Assembly (NCBI GenBank): GCA_017514645.1
Contig: JAFWJP010000034.1
Span: 1-12,780 of the forward strand
Source: Solobacterium sp.
GTDB taxonomy: Bacteria > Bacillota_I > Bacilli_A > Erysipelotrichales > Erysipelotrichaceae
DNA: 12,780 bases
Direction of reading: 5' to 3'
Shown one piece after another: positions 1-5,589 of the stretch (positions within the stretch are counted from its first letter, which is position 1; each line of letters begins with the position of its first letter). The notes below the pieces were generated by a model. It ran no database searches and was not told where the DNA came from. It saw only the letters and a program-made list of their open reading frames with translations. Both the position numbers and the translations under genes were made by a program.

Positions 1-1
1 A

Positions 2-19
2 CTGGAGGGCATGAGATGA
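2..19 (+). CDS. Possible 3' end of an upstream gene (last five codons)
   Basis: The first bases can be read as the end of an open frame, Leu-Glu-Gly-Met-Arg followed by TGA at 17-19. This stop would overlap the amidase ATG at 16 in the same 4-nt ATGA arrangement used at three other junctions in this window. It would place the amidase inside an operon that begins before the window. Only six codons are visible, so this is a suggestion from junction geometry and the product cannot be guessed. Confidence 0.3.
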   Translation: MEGMR

Positions 20-714
20 AAAAGAGAAGGATCCATACCGGTCATCTTCTGATTGCCGTCCTGGTTCTGCTGGCAATGCTCGGTGGTGCTGTGTATTATC
101 TTCAGCAGCTGACGGTAAAGAAACCGGTGATCGCAGTCGATGCCGGTCATGATGATACGTATCCGGGTTATGAAGGCTATGTCCGGGAAGCGGATTATAC
201 GCTCGGAGTCGCGGAGCAGCTGTACAGAATGCTGGATCAGGACAGCCGGTTTGAAGCGGTCATGGTGCGCAGTGCAGGGGAAAGCCTGACGGTCAGGGAG
301 CGGGCTGCGAGGATCGAGGCGGCACATGCGGATATTGTCATCAGTATTCATGCGAACGCGTCTTCTGACCCGGGATTCTCGGGGATGAGGATCGCTGTCC
401 GTCCCGCTGATGAAGATTCACGGATACTCGCGGATGCTGCAGCGCAGCGTTTTGCGGACGCAGGCTGGGCCTGCCCGGTCGGCTATGAGTATTATGTTCC
501 GGTGCGTGAAGGCGTGAATGAAGTGGTGTTTACTGAAGAGGCGGGAGAAGGTCAGGGTCCTGCAATCATGGAAGCCTGTGAAGCACCGATGATCATCTTT
601 GAAGGCATCTATGTCACCAGCCCTGAAGATACGCAGCACTGGACCGGAGATGACGGGTACGCGGAAGCGGCAGATCTTCTGTATCAGGCCGTCAAAGGAG
701 TATACGGAAAATGA
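16..714 (+). CDS. Membrane-anchored N-acetylmuramoyl-L-alanine amidase (Amidase_3 family)
   Basis: This 232-residue protein should be a zinc amidase that cuts the bond between N-acetylmuramic acid and L-alanine in peptidoglycan. It has a short basic N-terminus (MKKRR) and one hydrophobic segment at about residues 11-30. There is no lipobox, so it is probably anchored with the catalytic domain outside the cell. The Amidase_3 signature can be followed in order: VDAGHDD with zinc ligand His45, READYTLG with Glu58, SIHANAS with His112, and IIFEGIYVTSPED with the likely catalytic Glu196. A good ribosome site (GGAGGG, 4-9) precedes ATG 16. The stop overlaps the next start by 4 nt (ATGA), so the two products are probably made together. 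No SH3b or other wall-binding domain is present, so targeting must come from the membrane anchor. The family call is firm; its role in growth, division or spore biology cannot be told. Confidence 0.9.
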   Translation: MKKRRIHTGHLLIAVLVLLAMLGGAVYYLQQLTVKKPVIAVDAGHDDTYPGYEGYVREADYTLGVAEQLYRMLDQDSRFEAVMVRSAGESLTVRERAARIEAAHADIVISIHANASSDPGFSGMRIAVRPADEDSRILADAAAQRFADAGWACPVGYEYYVPVREGVNEVVFTEEAGEGQGPAIMEACEAPMIIFEGIYVTSPEDTQHWTGDDGYAEAADLLYQAVKGVYGK

Positions 715-1400
715 GCACGAATGCGGAACGCTTCCTGAACGCCTATGCAGGAATCGAAAAGGAAATGAACCGTATCAACGGAAGCGAGAAATACATCGGG
801 TTTGCCGAGCTGCTCGGAATATGCGCGAAGAAGAACGCCGTCATCAAATCCAATTATGAGGAACTGCGGCAGTTCAACACACTGCGCAATGCCATTGTCC
901 ATCAGCGGGACAACAAGCAGGAGATCATGGCCATACCGACGGATGCGGTCGTTGAGATGATCGAAATGATCGAAGAACTGCTGGTGCGCAGATCCGCCCT
1001 GAACTATTCTCAGTACCCGGTACGGTACAAAACCGCGGATGTAACGGTAAATGAAGCATTTACGTTCATGGCCGACAACAACGTTGCCAAGCTTCCCGTA
1101 TACGATGAAAACGGGTTCCGGGGTGTGATCACCATGACGGAGATCGCCCGCTGGTTCTCCAACGGAAAGAGCGGGGAGCTTCCGGTGGAACTGCTGGTAC
1201 AGCAGGGGGCACGGGAAGAAGTCTATTTCATGCCGAAGGAAACAGAGATCCAGGAAGTGCTTGATATTTTCGCGGACAATCTCTGGGAAAAGAAGATCTC
1301 ACCGCTGATCCTGATCACAGAGACCGGATCGAAAAGGGAAACACCGGTCGGTATCATTTCCATCTACGACATCGCGAGAATACTGGAAACACTAATATAA
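711..1400 (+). CDS. HEPN-like domain fused to a CBS-domain pair
   Basis: The protein has 229 residues and no signal or membrane segment. The C-terminal half is a CBS pair. CBS1 spans about 100-150 (VNEAFTFMADNNVAKLPVYDE then GVITMTEIARW); CBS2 spans about 165-229 (EVLDIFADNL then GIISIYDIARIL). Such pairs typically bind adenine nucleotides or S-adenosyl compounds and act as sensors. The N-terminal ~95 residues are mainly helical and contain FNTLRNAIVHQR. There Arg59 and His64 form the R-N-x-x-x-H pattern seen in HEPN domains, followed by a predicted helix at 77-92. If this is a true HEPN domain, the protein may be a ligand-controlled RNase or a helical dimerisation module; that part is inference. 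It starts 4 nt inside the amidase gene (ATGA overlap). No convincing terminator follows, so readthrough toward the HU gene is possible. Confidence 0.8.
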   Translation: MSTNAERFLNAYAGIEKEMNRINGSEKYIGFAELLGICAKKNAVIKSNYEELRQFNTLRNAIVHQRDNKQEIMAIPTDAVVEMIEMIEELLVRRSALNYSQYPVRYKTADVTVNEAFTFMADNNVAKLPVYDENGFRGVITMTEIARWFSNGKSGELPVELLVQQGAREEVYFMPKETEIQEVLDIFADNLWEKKISPLILITETGSKRETPVGIISIYDIARILETLI

Positions 1401-1425
1401 AACCGCATGAAATCTGCATTTGAGG

Positions 1426-1453
1426 TTGAAAAACACCTGTGATACGGTACAAT
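1426..1453 (+). promoter_or_regulatory. Sigma-A type promoter of the HU gene
   Basis: The -35 TTGAAA (1426-1431) and -10 TACAAT (1448-1453) are separated by 16 bp. They predict a start near 1460 and a leader of about 23 nt. This is the best consensus match in the window, as expected for an abundant nucleoid protein. Confidence 0.75.
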
Positions 1454-1466
1454 AATGATTATTCGA

Positions 1467-1473
1467 AAAGGAG
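1467..1473 (+). promoter_or_regulatory. Strong Shine-Dalgarno of the HU gene
   Basis: AAAGGAG lies 9 nt before ATG 1483. It fixes the start used for the HU gene, including the slightly extended basic N-terminus. Confidence 0.8.
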
Positions 1474-1482
1474 AATTACAAT

Positions 1483-1776
1483 ATGGCAAAAGCTGTAAAG
1501 ACAACAACAAAAAAGACACTGGCTGAGGCATTGGCAGCAAAAACAGACATGACGAAGAAAGCCGCTGCAGAAGCAGTCAACGTAATCTTCGATGAGATGG
1601 CTGAGACACTGAAGGACGGCGGTATCGTCGATGTGAACGGTTTCGGCAAGTTCACGGTCAAGACAAGACAGGGCCGCAAGGGTGTCAACCCCCGTACCGG
1701 TGAGGAACTGGTCATCAAGGCTTCCAAGGTTCCGGGATTCAAGGCCAGCAAGACGCTGAAAGACCTCGTAAAGTAA
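1483..1776 (+). CDS. hup: HU-family nucleoid DNA-binding protein
   Basis: This 97-residue protein is a histone-like HU/IHF family member that bends and compacts DNA as a dimer. The helical N-terminal half (about 12-45) carries the usual AEALAAKTDMTKKAAAEAV pattern. The hallmark VNGFGKFTV follows at 51-59. The arm contains GVNPRTGEE, with Pro70 in the position that intercalates between base pairs in this family. The C-terminal PGFKASKTLKDLV completes the fold. Usual HU proteins have about 90 residues; this one has roughly seven extra Lys/Thr-rich residues at the N-terminus. It stands alone between its own promoter (1426-1453) and a terminator (1788-1819), which fits high independent expression. 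HU is preferred over IHF because no partner subunit is visible and HU is the usual form in Bacillota. Confidence 0.96.
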   Translation: MAKAVKTTTKKTLAEALAAKTDMTKKAAAEAVNVIFDEMAETLKDGGIVDVNGFGKFTVKTRQGRKGVNPRTGEELVIKASKVPGFKASKTLKDLVK

Positions 1777-1787
1777 ATCGGAAAACA

Positions 1788-1819
1788 GAAACAGCTGCGG
1801 ATCTCCGCAGCTGTTTCTT
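1788..1819. terminator. Bidirectional intrinsic terminator between convergent genes
   Basis: A perfect 14-bp stem (GAAACAGCTGCGGA at 1788-1801 with its complement at 1804-1817) starts 11 nt after the HU stop. Read on the plus strand it is followed by TTTC/TTT; on the minus strand by a T-rich run (TTTCTGTTTT). It can therefore end both HU and the dehydrogenase gene, whose stop codon begins at 1822. Confidence 0.85.
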
Positions 1820-2743
1820 TCAATATCCGAGTTTTCTGTCAACGATGTGCACCGGCGGTTCATTCCGCAGGAAACGGGACAGGTTGTCCTTGACGACCTG
1901 CATGACGGATTCATAGTTCGCCCCGGAATTCCAGCGCCCTGAGATATGCGGTGTGATATAGACACGTTCGGTATTCCACAAGGGGCTGTTCTTCGGCAGC
2001 GGTTCCTGTTCCGTTACATCCAGGACAACACCCCGGAACCATCCATCCTGTACGACTTTGATCAGATCATCACCTACAATGGCTGAACCACGTCCGACAT
2101 TCAGCAGAATGGAGTCCTTTTTCATCTTCCGGAGGCGTTCTTCGTTGAACATTCCGGCTGTTTCTGCTGTATGGGGCATGGAGAGCGCAACAATATCGGC
2201 CTGGGACAGATAGGTATCCATCGTTTCCATGGTGAAGATCTCTTTGACGAAATCCGGTTTGTCATGGACGGTCCTGCGTACGCCGCAGCACTCCATTCCG
2301 AGCATTGAGCACAGACGCAGGTATCCGGTACCGATCGATCCCATCCCGACAGACAGTACTTTCATATCCCTGCACAGCTTCATCGGAATATCCCTGTCCC
2401 AGATGTGTTTTTTCTGTTTTTCCATGCACAGCGGAAAGTTTTTCTGGATCATCAGTGTAGCTCCGAGCAGGTATTCAGCTATGGCGGCGCCGTAGGCACC
2501 GTAGGCGTTGGCTACAGGAACGGATCCGGGAATATCGCTGAGATCACCGCTTCCGGCGCTGAGAAGCTGTACCATGCGCAGAGCAGGCATTCGTTTGATC
2601 AGGTCAGCGTTATGGTTTCCGATCAGGACTTCCGCTTCCTCGACCCGCGGATCCTGTGTATCCGTAATGAGTTCAATGTCTTCCATGGCAGAGAACTGCT
2701 GCAGCATATGATCCTTGAGATCAGCATTTACCAGTATTTTCAT
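1820..2743 (-). CDS. D-isomer-specific 2-hydroxyacid dehydrogenase
   Basis: This 307-residue enzyme should interconvert a 2-keto acid and a D-2-hydroxy acid with a nicotinamide cofactor in the cytoplasm. The Rossmann loop GMGSIG is at 133-138. The three catalytic residues are recognisable: Arg218 in NVGRGS, Glu247 in DVTEQEPLP, and His266 in TPHISGRW. Two arginines (156-157, GVRRT) sit just after the second strand of the Rossmann fold. NAD-specific members usually have an acidic residue there, so NADP(H) preference is plausible. The substrate cannot be read from sequence; glyoxylate/hydroxypyruvate reductase-like activity or another small keto acid are options. ATG 2743 is supported by an AAGGAAGGA ribosome site (2749-2757). 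The gene has its own promoter, divergent from the downstream plus-strand operon, and ends at the terminator shared with HU. Confidence 0.9.
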   Translation of the reverse strand: MKILVNADLKDHMLQQFSAMEDIELITDTQDPRVEEAEVLIGNHNADLIKRMPALRMVQLLSAGSGDLSDIPGSVPVANAYGAYGAAIAEYLLGATLMIQKNFPLCMEKQKKHIWDRDIPMKLCRDMKVLSVGMGSIGTGYLRLCSMLGMECCGVRRTVHDKPDFVKEIFTMETMDTYLSQADIVALSMPHTAETAGMFNEERLRKMKKDSILLNVGRGSAIVGDDLIKVVQDGWFRGVVLDVTEQEPLPKNSPLWNTERVYITPHISGRWNSGANYESVMQVVKDNLSRFLRNEPPVHIVDRKLGY

Positions 2744-2763
2744 ATTCAGTCCTTCCTTCTACC

Positions 2764-2772
2764 ATTGTATCA
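2764..2772 (-). promoter_or_regulatory. Extended -10 promoter of the dehydrogenase gene
   Basis: On the minus strand TGATACAAT forms an extended -10 (TGn plus TACAAT at 2769-2764) with no good -35 at the usual distance. The predicted start falls near 2757-2758, giving a leader of only about 14-15 nt that begins with the Shine-Dalgarno itself. A 13-bp block shared with the 11030 region lies just upstream. Confidence 0.6.
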
Positions 2773-2785
2773 CCCGGATGGAAAT
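2773..2785 (-). promoter_or_regulatory. Shared 13-bp block upstream of the -10 (copy A)
   Basis: The minus strand reads ATTTCCATCCGGG. Copy B at 11040-11052 has one difference (ATTTCCACCCGGG). Both copies sit 3-5 bp upstream of a -10 hexamer. On the plus strand, copy A also contains the TGGAAA that may serve as -35 for the divergent gene at 2839. It may be a regulator site or chance; see findings. Confidence 0.35.
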
Positions 2786-2807
2786 CAGGAAGGGAATGCA
2801 GTATATT
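2779..2807 (+). promoter_or_regulatory. Probable promoter of the 2839-5531 operon
   Basis: TGGAAA (2779-2784) and TATATT (2802-2807) are spaced by 17 bp. The predicted start is near 2814 with a leader of about 25 nt, and AGGGGG (2826-2831) is the ribosome site for ATG 2839. The -35 is weak and overlaps the region upstream of the divergent dehydrogenase promoter, so the two promoters may influence each other. Confidence 0.45.
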
Positions 2808-2838
2808 AGAAAAGAGAAGTATTTCAGGGGGTTTTGTT

Positions 2839-3585
2839 ATGTTCAAGACGATCAAATGGCAGTCCATGCTGATTGCGCTGGTCTATGTTGCCGGGGGTGT
2901 CGGAATGCTGTTTTTTACCCGGAAAGTAGAACCGATCCTCATTGATCTGATCGGAATCGCACTGATCGTGATCGGTGTCGTGCATATGATCGGTTATCTG
3001 GTCATGGATGTGAAGAACGCAGTTTACCGGAATGACTTCATTACAGCAGTTGTTCTGATGCTGGTAGGCGGACTGATCATCTACCAGAAGACGACCTTCC
3101 GTGATATGGTGCCGCTGATCCTTGCGCTGATGATCATTGTCAGCGGCTTCTTCAAGATCCAGGACGGAATCGACACGCAGCGGATGGGCTACAGTTTCAG
3201 TGCTGCCTATGTTCTGGCAATCATCTCTCTTGCGGTAGGTGCAGTCATTATGTTCAATCTCATCAAGGCACCGGATACGGTCATGATGGTGCTTGGCGGC
3301 GGTCTGCTGTACAGCGGCGTGACGGATCTGTTTGATTCGCTGTATGTATCCGGGAAACTGCGCAGATATCTGAAGGATCTGGAAGAGGAGGATGAGCCTC
3401 CTGTATATACACCTGCTCCGGCGAAGAAAGAAGAAGTGTATACTCCGGAACCGGTGAGTCAGGAGATCCACCTTGAGCACACAATGCATATTCCGTCCTA
3501 CGAAGATGATCCTGTGGATCAGAACATCGAACTGACAGCGAGTGCAGAGCCGGCGGAAGCGGAGGAGAAACCGGATGTTCAATGA
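2839..3585 (+). CDS. DUF308 (HdeD-like) six-helix membrane protein with an acidic tail
   Basis: The protein has 248 residues. About six hydrophobic helices are visible at roughly 8-27, 34-56, 66-83, 90-107, 118-140 and 147-165. Gly-rich turns and alternating long and short helices resemble DUF308/HdeD-type proteins, whose molecular role is not established. Residues 170-248 form a polar, Glu/Pro-rich, probably disordered tail. It contains a near repeat, VYTPAPAKKEE then VYTPEPVSQE (189-208), which may be a cytoplasmic docking or regulatory segment (inference). It is the first gene of a four-gene plus-strand operon. Its last codons overlap the start of the Lgt-like gene by 11 nt, suggesting coupled translation of two membrane proteins. 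The family call rests on topology and general look, so it is moderate. Confidence 0.65.
   Translation: MFKTIKWQSMLIALVYVAGGVGMLFFTRKVEPILIDLIGIALIVIGVVHMIGYLVMDVKNAVYRNDFITAVVLMLVGGLIIYQKTTFRDMVPLILALMIIVSGFFKIQDGIDTQRMGYSFSAAYVLAIISLAVGAVIMFNLIKAPDTVMMVLGGGLLYSGVTDLFDSLYVSGKLRRYLKDLEEEDEPPVYTPAPAKKEEVYTPEPVSQEIHLEHTMHIPSYEDDPVDQNIELTASAEPAEAEEKPDVQ
3561..3565 (+). promoter_or_regulatory. Shine-Dalgarno that decides the Lgt-like gene start
   Basis: GGAGG lies 9 nt before ATG 3575. An upstream in-frame ATG (3542) would add 11 mainly basic residues before the conserved MFNDW start. It has no such site, so 3575 is preferred. Confidence 0.7.
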
Positions 3586-4336
3586 TTGGCTGACCATCGG
3601 ACCGCTGACCATCCATGGCTACGGGTTCATGATCGCTGTAGGTGTGATCGTCGGACTGACGGTCGCAGAGCGCAAAGCCCGGGCCAGAGGCATGAGTGAC
3701 AGTGCTCTTGACAATATGGTCTGGACAGGTCTGATCTGCGGACTGATCGGGGCTAAACTGCTGTATCTTCTGGTCAATCTGAAGGAGTTTCTGGCTGATC
3801 CTGTGAGGATGATCGGTTCTTCCGGATGGGTCGTATACGGCGGTCTGATCTGCGGTGTTGCAGGTGCCTGGTTCTATGCGAGACGGAAACATCTTGCATT
3901 CATGGACTATTTCAATCTGGCTGCGCCTCAGATCGCACTGGCACAGGCGTTCGGGCGGCTTGGCTGTTTCTGCGCAGGATGCTGCTACGGCAAGGTGACG
4001 CACAGTCATTTCGGTGTTGTGTTTCCTGCGGGTTCCATGGCTCCTGCGGGAGTTCCTCTGATTCCGACACAGCTGATCTCAGCGCTCGGCAATTTCACGA
4101 TCTTCCTGTTTCTGCATCAGCTGGAGAAAAACGAAGCTTACCGTGACAGAACGGCAGTTCTTTACATCATGCTGTACAGTGCCGGAAGGTTTCTGATCGA
4201 ATTCCTGCGCGGAGACGCAGAACGGGGAGCCGTCGGTATCCTGTCGACGTCCCAGTTCATTGCGGTTCTGGTATTCGCAATGGGTATTCTCATGTATATG
4301 TATATTCGGAAAAGAAAGGTTGGGAACGCAGAATGA
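3575..4336 (+). CDS. lgt: Prolipoprotein diacylglyceryl transferase family membrane protein (divergent Lgt)
   Basis: This 253-residue, seven-helix-type membrane protein belongs to the Lgt family. Lgt moves diacylglyceryl from phosphatidylglycerol to the lipobox cysteine of prelipoproteins. Recognisable parts are the N-terminal IHGYGFMIAVG, VVYGGLICG (about 86-94), the core GRLGCFCAGCCYG (127-139), PTQLISALGN (164-173) and YSAGRFLIEFLRGD (201-214). Arg128, Tyr201 and Arg205 correspond to residues important in E. coli Lgt. Two others differ: the HGG histidine is Tyr88, and the Asn of GRxGNF is Cys131. Four cysteines cluster at 131-137. The CCYG type is common in Bacillota and may be a true Lgt or a relative with another acceptor, so the symbol is tentative. 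It overlaps the DUF308 gene by 11 nt and rpiB by 4 nt. Confidence 0.82.
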   Translation: MFNDWLTIGPLTIHGYGFMIAVGVIVGLTVAERKARARGMSDSALDNMVWTGLICGLIGAKLLYLLVNLKEFLADPVRMIGSSGWVVYGGLICGVAGAWFYARRKHLAFMDYFNLAAPQIALAQAFGRLGCFCAGCCYGKVTHSHFGVVFPAGSMAPAGVPLIPTQLISALGNFTIFLFLHQLEKNEAYRDRTAVLYIMLYSAGRFLIEFLRGDAERGAVGILSTSQFIAVLVFAMGILMYMYIRKRKVGNAE

Positions 4337-4779
4337 AGATTGCACTCGCAAATGACCATACAGCGGTCGAATATAAAAAAGAGATCATCGCCTGGCTGGA
4401 AGAACAGGGATATGAGGTCCTGGATCTCGGCACGAATGAGCCGATCAGCACGGACTATCCGATCTGGGGAGAGAAAGTAGCGCTGGCCGTGGTGAACGGG
4501 GAAGCAGAACTCGGAATCGGAATCTGCGGCACCGGACTTGGTATTTCGCTTGCCTGCAACAAAGTGAAGGGAATCCGGGCGTGTGTCTGTTCGGAACCGT
4601 ATACAGCACGTTATTCAAGACTGCACAACAACTGCAACATCATCTGTTTCGGCTCCAGGATCGTTGGACCGGAGATGGCAAAAATGATTCTGCACGAGTT
4701 CCTCACAACAGAGTTTGAAGGCGGACGGCACGAGCGCAGGGTCAACGAGATCATGGAGATTGAGGGCCGCAATCTGTGA
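4333..4779 (+). CDS. rpiB: Ribose-5-phosphate isomerase B (RpiB/LacA/LacB family)
   Basis: The 148-residue protein is the usual length for RpiB, which interconverts ribose 5-phosphate and ribulose 5-phosphate in the pentose phosphate pathway. Visible signatures are the N-terminal ANDHTAVEYK with His9, the GICGTGLGIS loop with the catalytic-position Cys65, NKVKGIRA, and HNNCNIICFGSR with His98. The C-terminal GGRHERRVNEI carries the phosphate-binding arginines (132, 135, 136). The HERRV ending favours RpiB over galactose-6-phosphate isomerase subunits, which normally occur as a LacA/LacB pair; only one gene is present here. Other sugar-phosphate isomerases of the same fold cannot be excluded. 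It starts 4 nt inside the Lgt-like gene (ATGA) and ends overlapping the next gene (GTGA). Confidence 0.92.
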   Translation: MKIALANDHTAVEYKKEIIAWLEEQGYEVLDLGTNEPISTDYPIWGEKVALAVVNGEAELGIGICGTGLGISLACNKVKGIRACVCSEPYTARYSRLHNNCNIICFGSRIVGPEMAKMILHEFLTTEFEGGRHERRVNEIMEIEGRNL

Positions 4780-5531
4780 GCGGGATCGTGAAAAAAGCAA
4801 CCGTGGTTCTTCTGGTTCTGGCCGGTCTGTATTTCATGCCGCTGTTTGTGACGGATGTTGCGGACGATCAGGGCATGGTGTGGAAGGCACCGTTCGGCGT
4901 ATCGTTTGACAAGATGACGGACAACAGTGTTGTGTTTACTTCCTGGCGCAGTGCGTATGCACTGGGCAGGGATGCGGAGAACGCTGTACATGCCTATGAA
5001 GAAGAGGGGTGCTACGGTAATACCTACTTCTATGACGAGGTACATGATGTGTCCATTTACGGGCATGGTGAAGAAAGCGGTTTTCCCGGCAGTGTTGTCT
5101 ACTACTATGAACCTGGGAATATCTGTTCGGGATGGACGCTGGACGATGAGATTGCCTGGCCGTTCGGAGATCCGGATGATGCATATACCGGACTGACAAA
5201 GGAAACATCCCTGGAACAGGGCTGGCTGGTCATTGAAGATGGAGACTGCCTGAATATTCCTGTTTACAATGATTTTTCCAGAATGGTCAAGCAGGGTGTG
5301 TTCTGTTATCTGCGTACCGTGATCTTTGAAGGAAATACGCACAGGATCGTGGATATCCAGTTGTGTGAAGACGGTCATTTCCGGGTGATCCGCTGCGATG
5401 AGACATCCTGTGAAGAAGAGGAATACATCCGCCTGAATGACTTTGAAGAAGCAGACGGGAGTAAACCGGTTTACGTCTATCAGGAGAATTCCGCGCTGGC
5501 GGAACCTGAGCTTCTGTTTACTGTAAAATAA
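4776..5531 (+). CDS. Exported or membrane-anchored Cys-rich protein of unknown function
   Basis: I do not recognise this 251-residue protein. It begins with GTG 4776, overlapping the rpiB stop (GTGA) and preceded by GAGGG (4762-4766) at a 9-nt distance. GTG 4788 (MKKATVVLL) is a possible later start. A lysine pair is followed by one hydrophobic stretch at about 8-26 and no lipobox, so the rest probably lies outside the membrane. The mature part is acidic, rich in Tyr, Asp and Glu, and predicted mainly beta by its alternating pattern. It has seven cysteines (79, 117, 158, 177, 197, 207, 212), which is notable for an exported protein and could allow disulfides. No enzymatic motif stands out. 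It is the last gene of the operon, followed within 2 nt by a terminator. Its place behind an Lgt-like gene suggests an envelope role, but it has no lipobox of its own. Confidence 0.7.
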   Translation: MSGIVKKATVVLLVLAGLYFMPLFVTDVADDQGMVWKAPFGVSFDKMTDNSVVFTSWRSAYALGRDAENAVHAYEEEGCYGNTYFYDEVHDVSIYGHGEESGFPGSVVYYYEPGNICSGWTLDDEIAWPFGDPDDAYTGLTKETSLEQGWLVIEDGDCLNIPVYNDFSRMVKQGVFCYLRTVIFEGNTHRIVDIQLCEDGHFRVIRCDETSCEEEEYIRLNDFEEADGSKPVYVYQENSALAEPELLFTVK

Positions 5532-5532
5532 A

Positions 5533-5589
5533 AACGCTTGCTGTGAAATGCTCCGGATAACGGGCAGTTCATCAGCAGGCGCTTTTTTT
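5533..5589. terminator. Bidirectional intrinsic terminator between convergent operons
   Basis: The outer stem pairs AACGCTTGCTG (5533-5543) with CAGCAGGCGCT (5573-5583), with one mismatch and one G-U pair. An inner hairpin pairs TGCTCCG (5549-5555) with CGGGCA (5561-5566), with one bulged T. Seven T follow on the plus strand (5583-5589); on the minus strand the stem is followed by TTTTTATTTT. It closes both the 2839-5531 operon and the minus-strand operon ending with glutamate dehydrogenase. Confidence 0.8.

Noticed and set aside
1401..1425. Terminator after the HEPN-CBS gene
   Set aside because: Only a 3-bp stem with no T-run is visible before the HU promoter, so I do not call one.
711..1776. 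Toxin-antitoxin or defence locus around the HEPN-like protein
   Set aside because: No small partner antitoxin (MNT nucleotidyltransferase or similar) lies nearby, and the neighbours are an amidase and HU. The arrangement does not support a TA module.
2744..2838. Riboswitch or small RNA between the divergent genes
   Set aside because: The 95 bases are filled by two promoters and two ribosome sites, leaving no room for an aptamer or a separate RNA gene.
3542..3574. Eleven-residue basic extension of the Lgt-like protein
   Set aside because: No ribosome site before ATG 3542, while GGAGG precedes ATG 3575, where the conserved family N-terminus begins.
3281..4009. A 242-codon minus-strand frame across the DUF308/Lgt-like junction
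   Set aside because: It spans the coding strand of two overlapping genes, has no ribosome site or recognisable domain, and is rich in Cys, His and Arg as shadow frames are.
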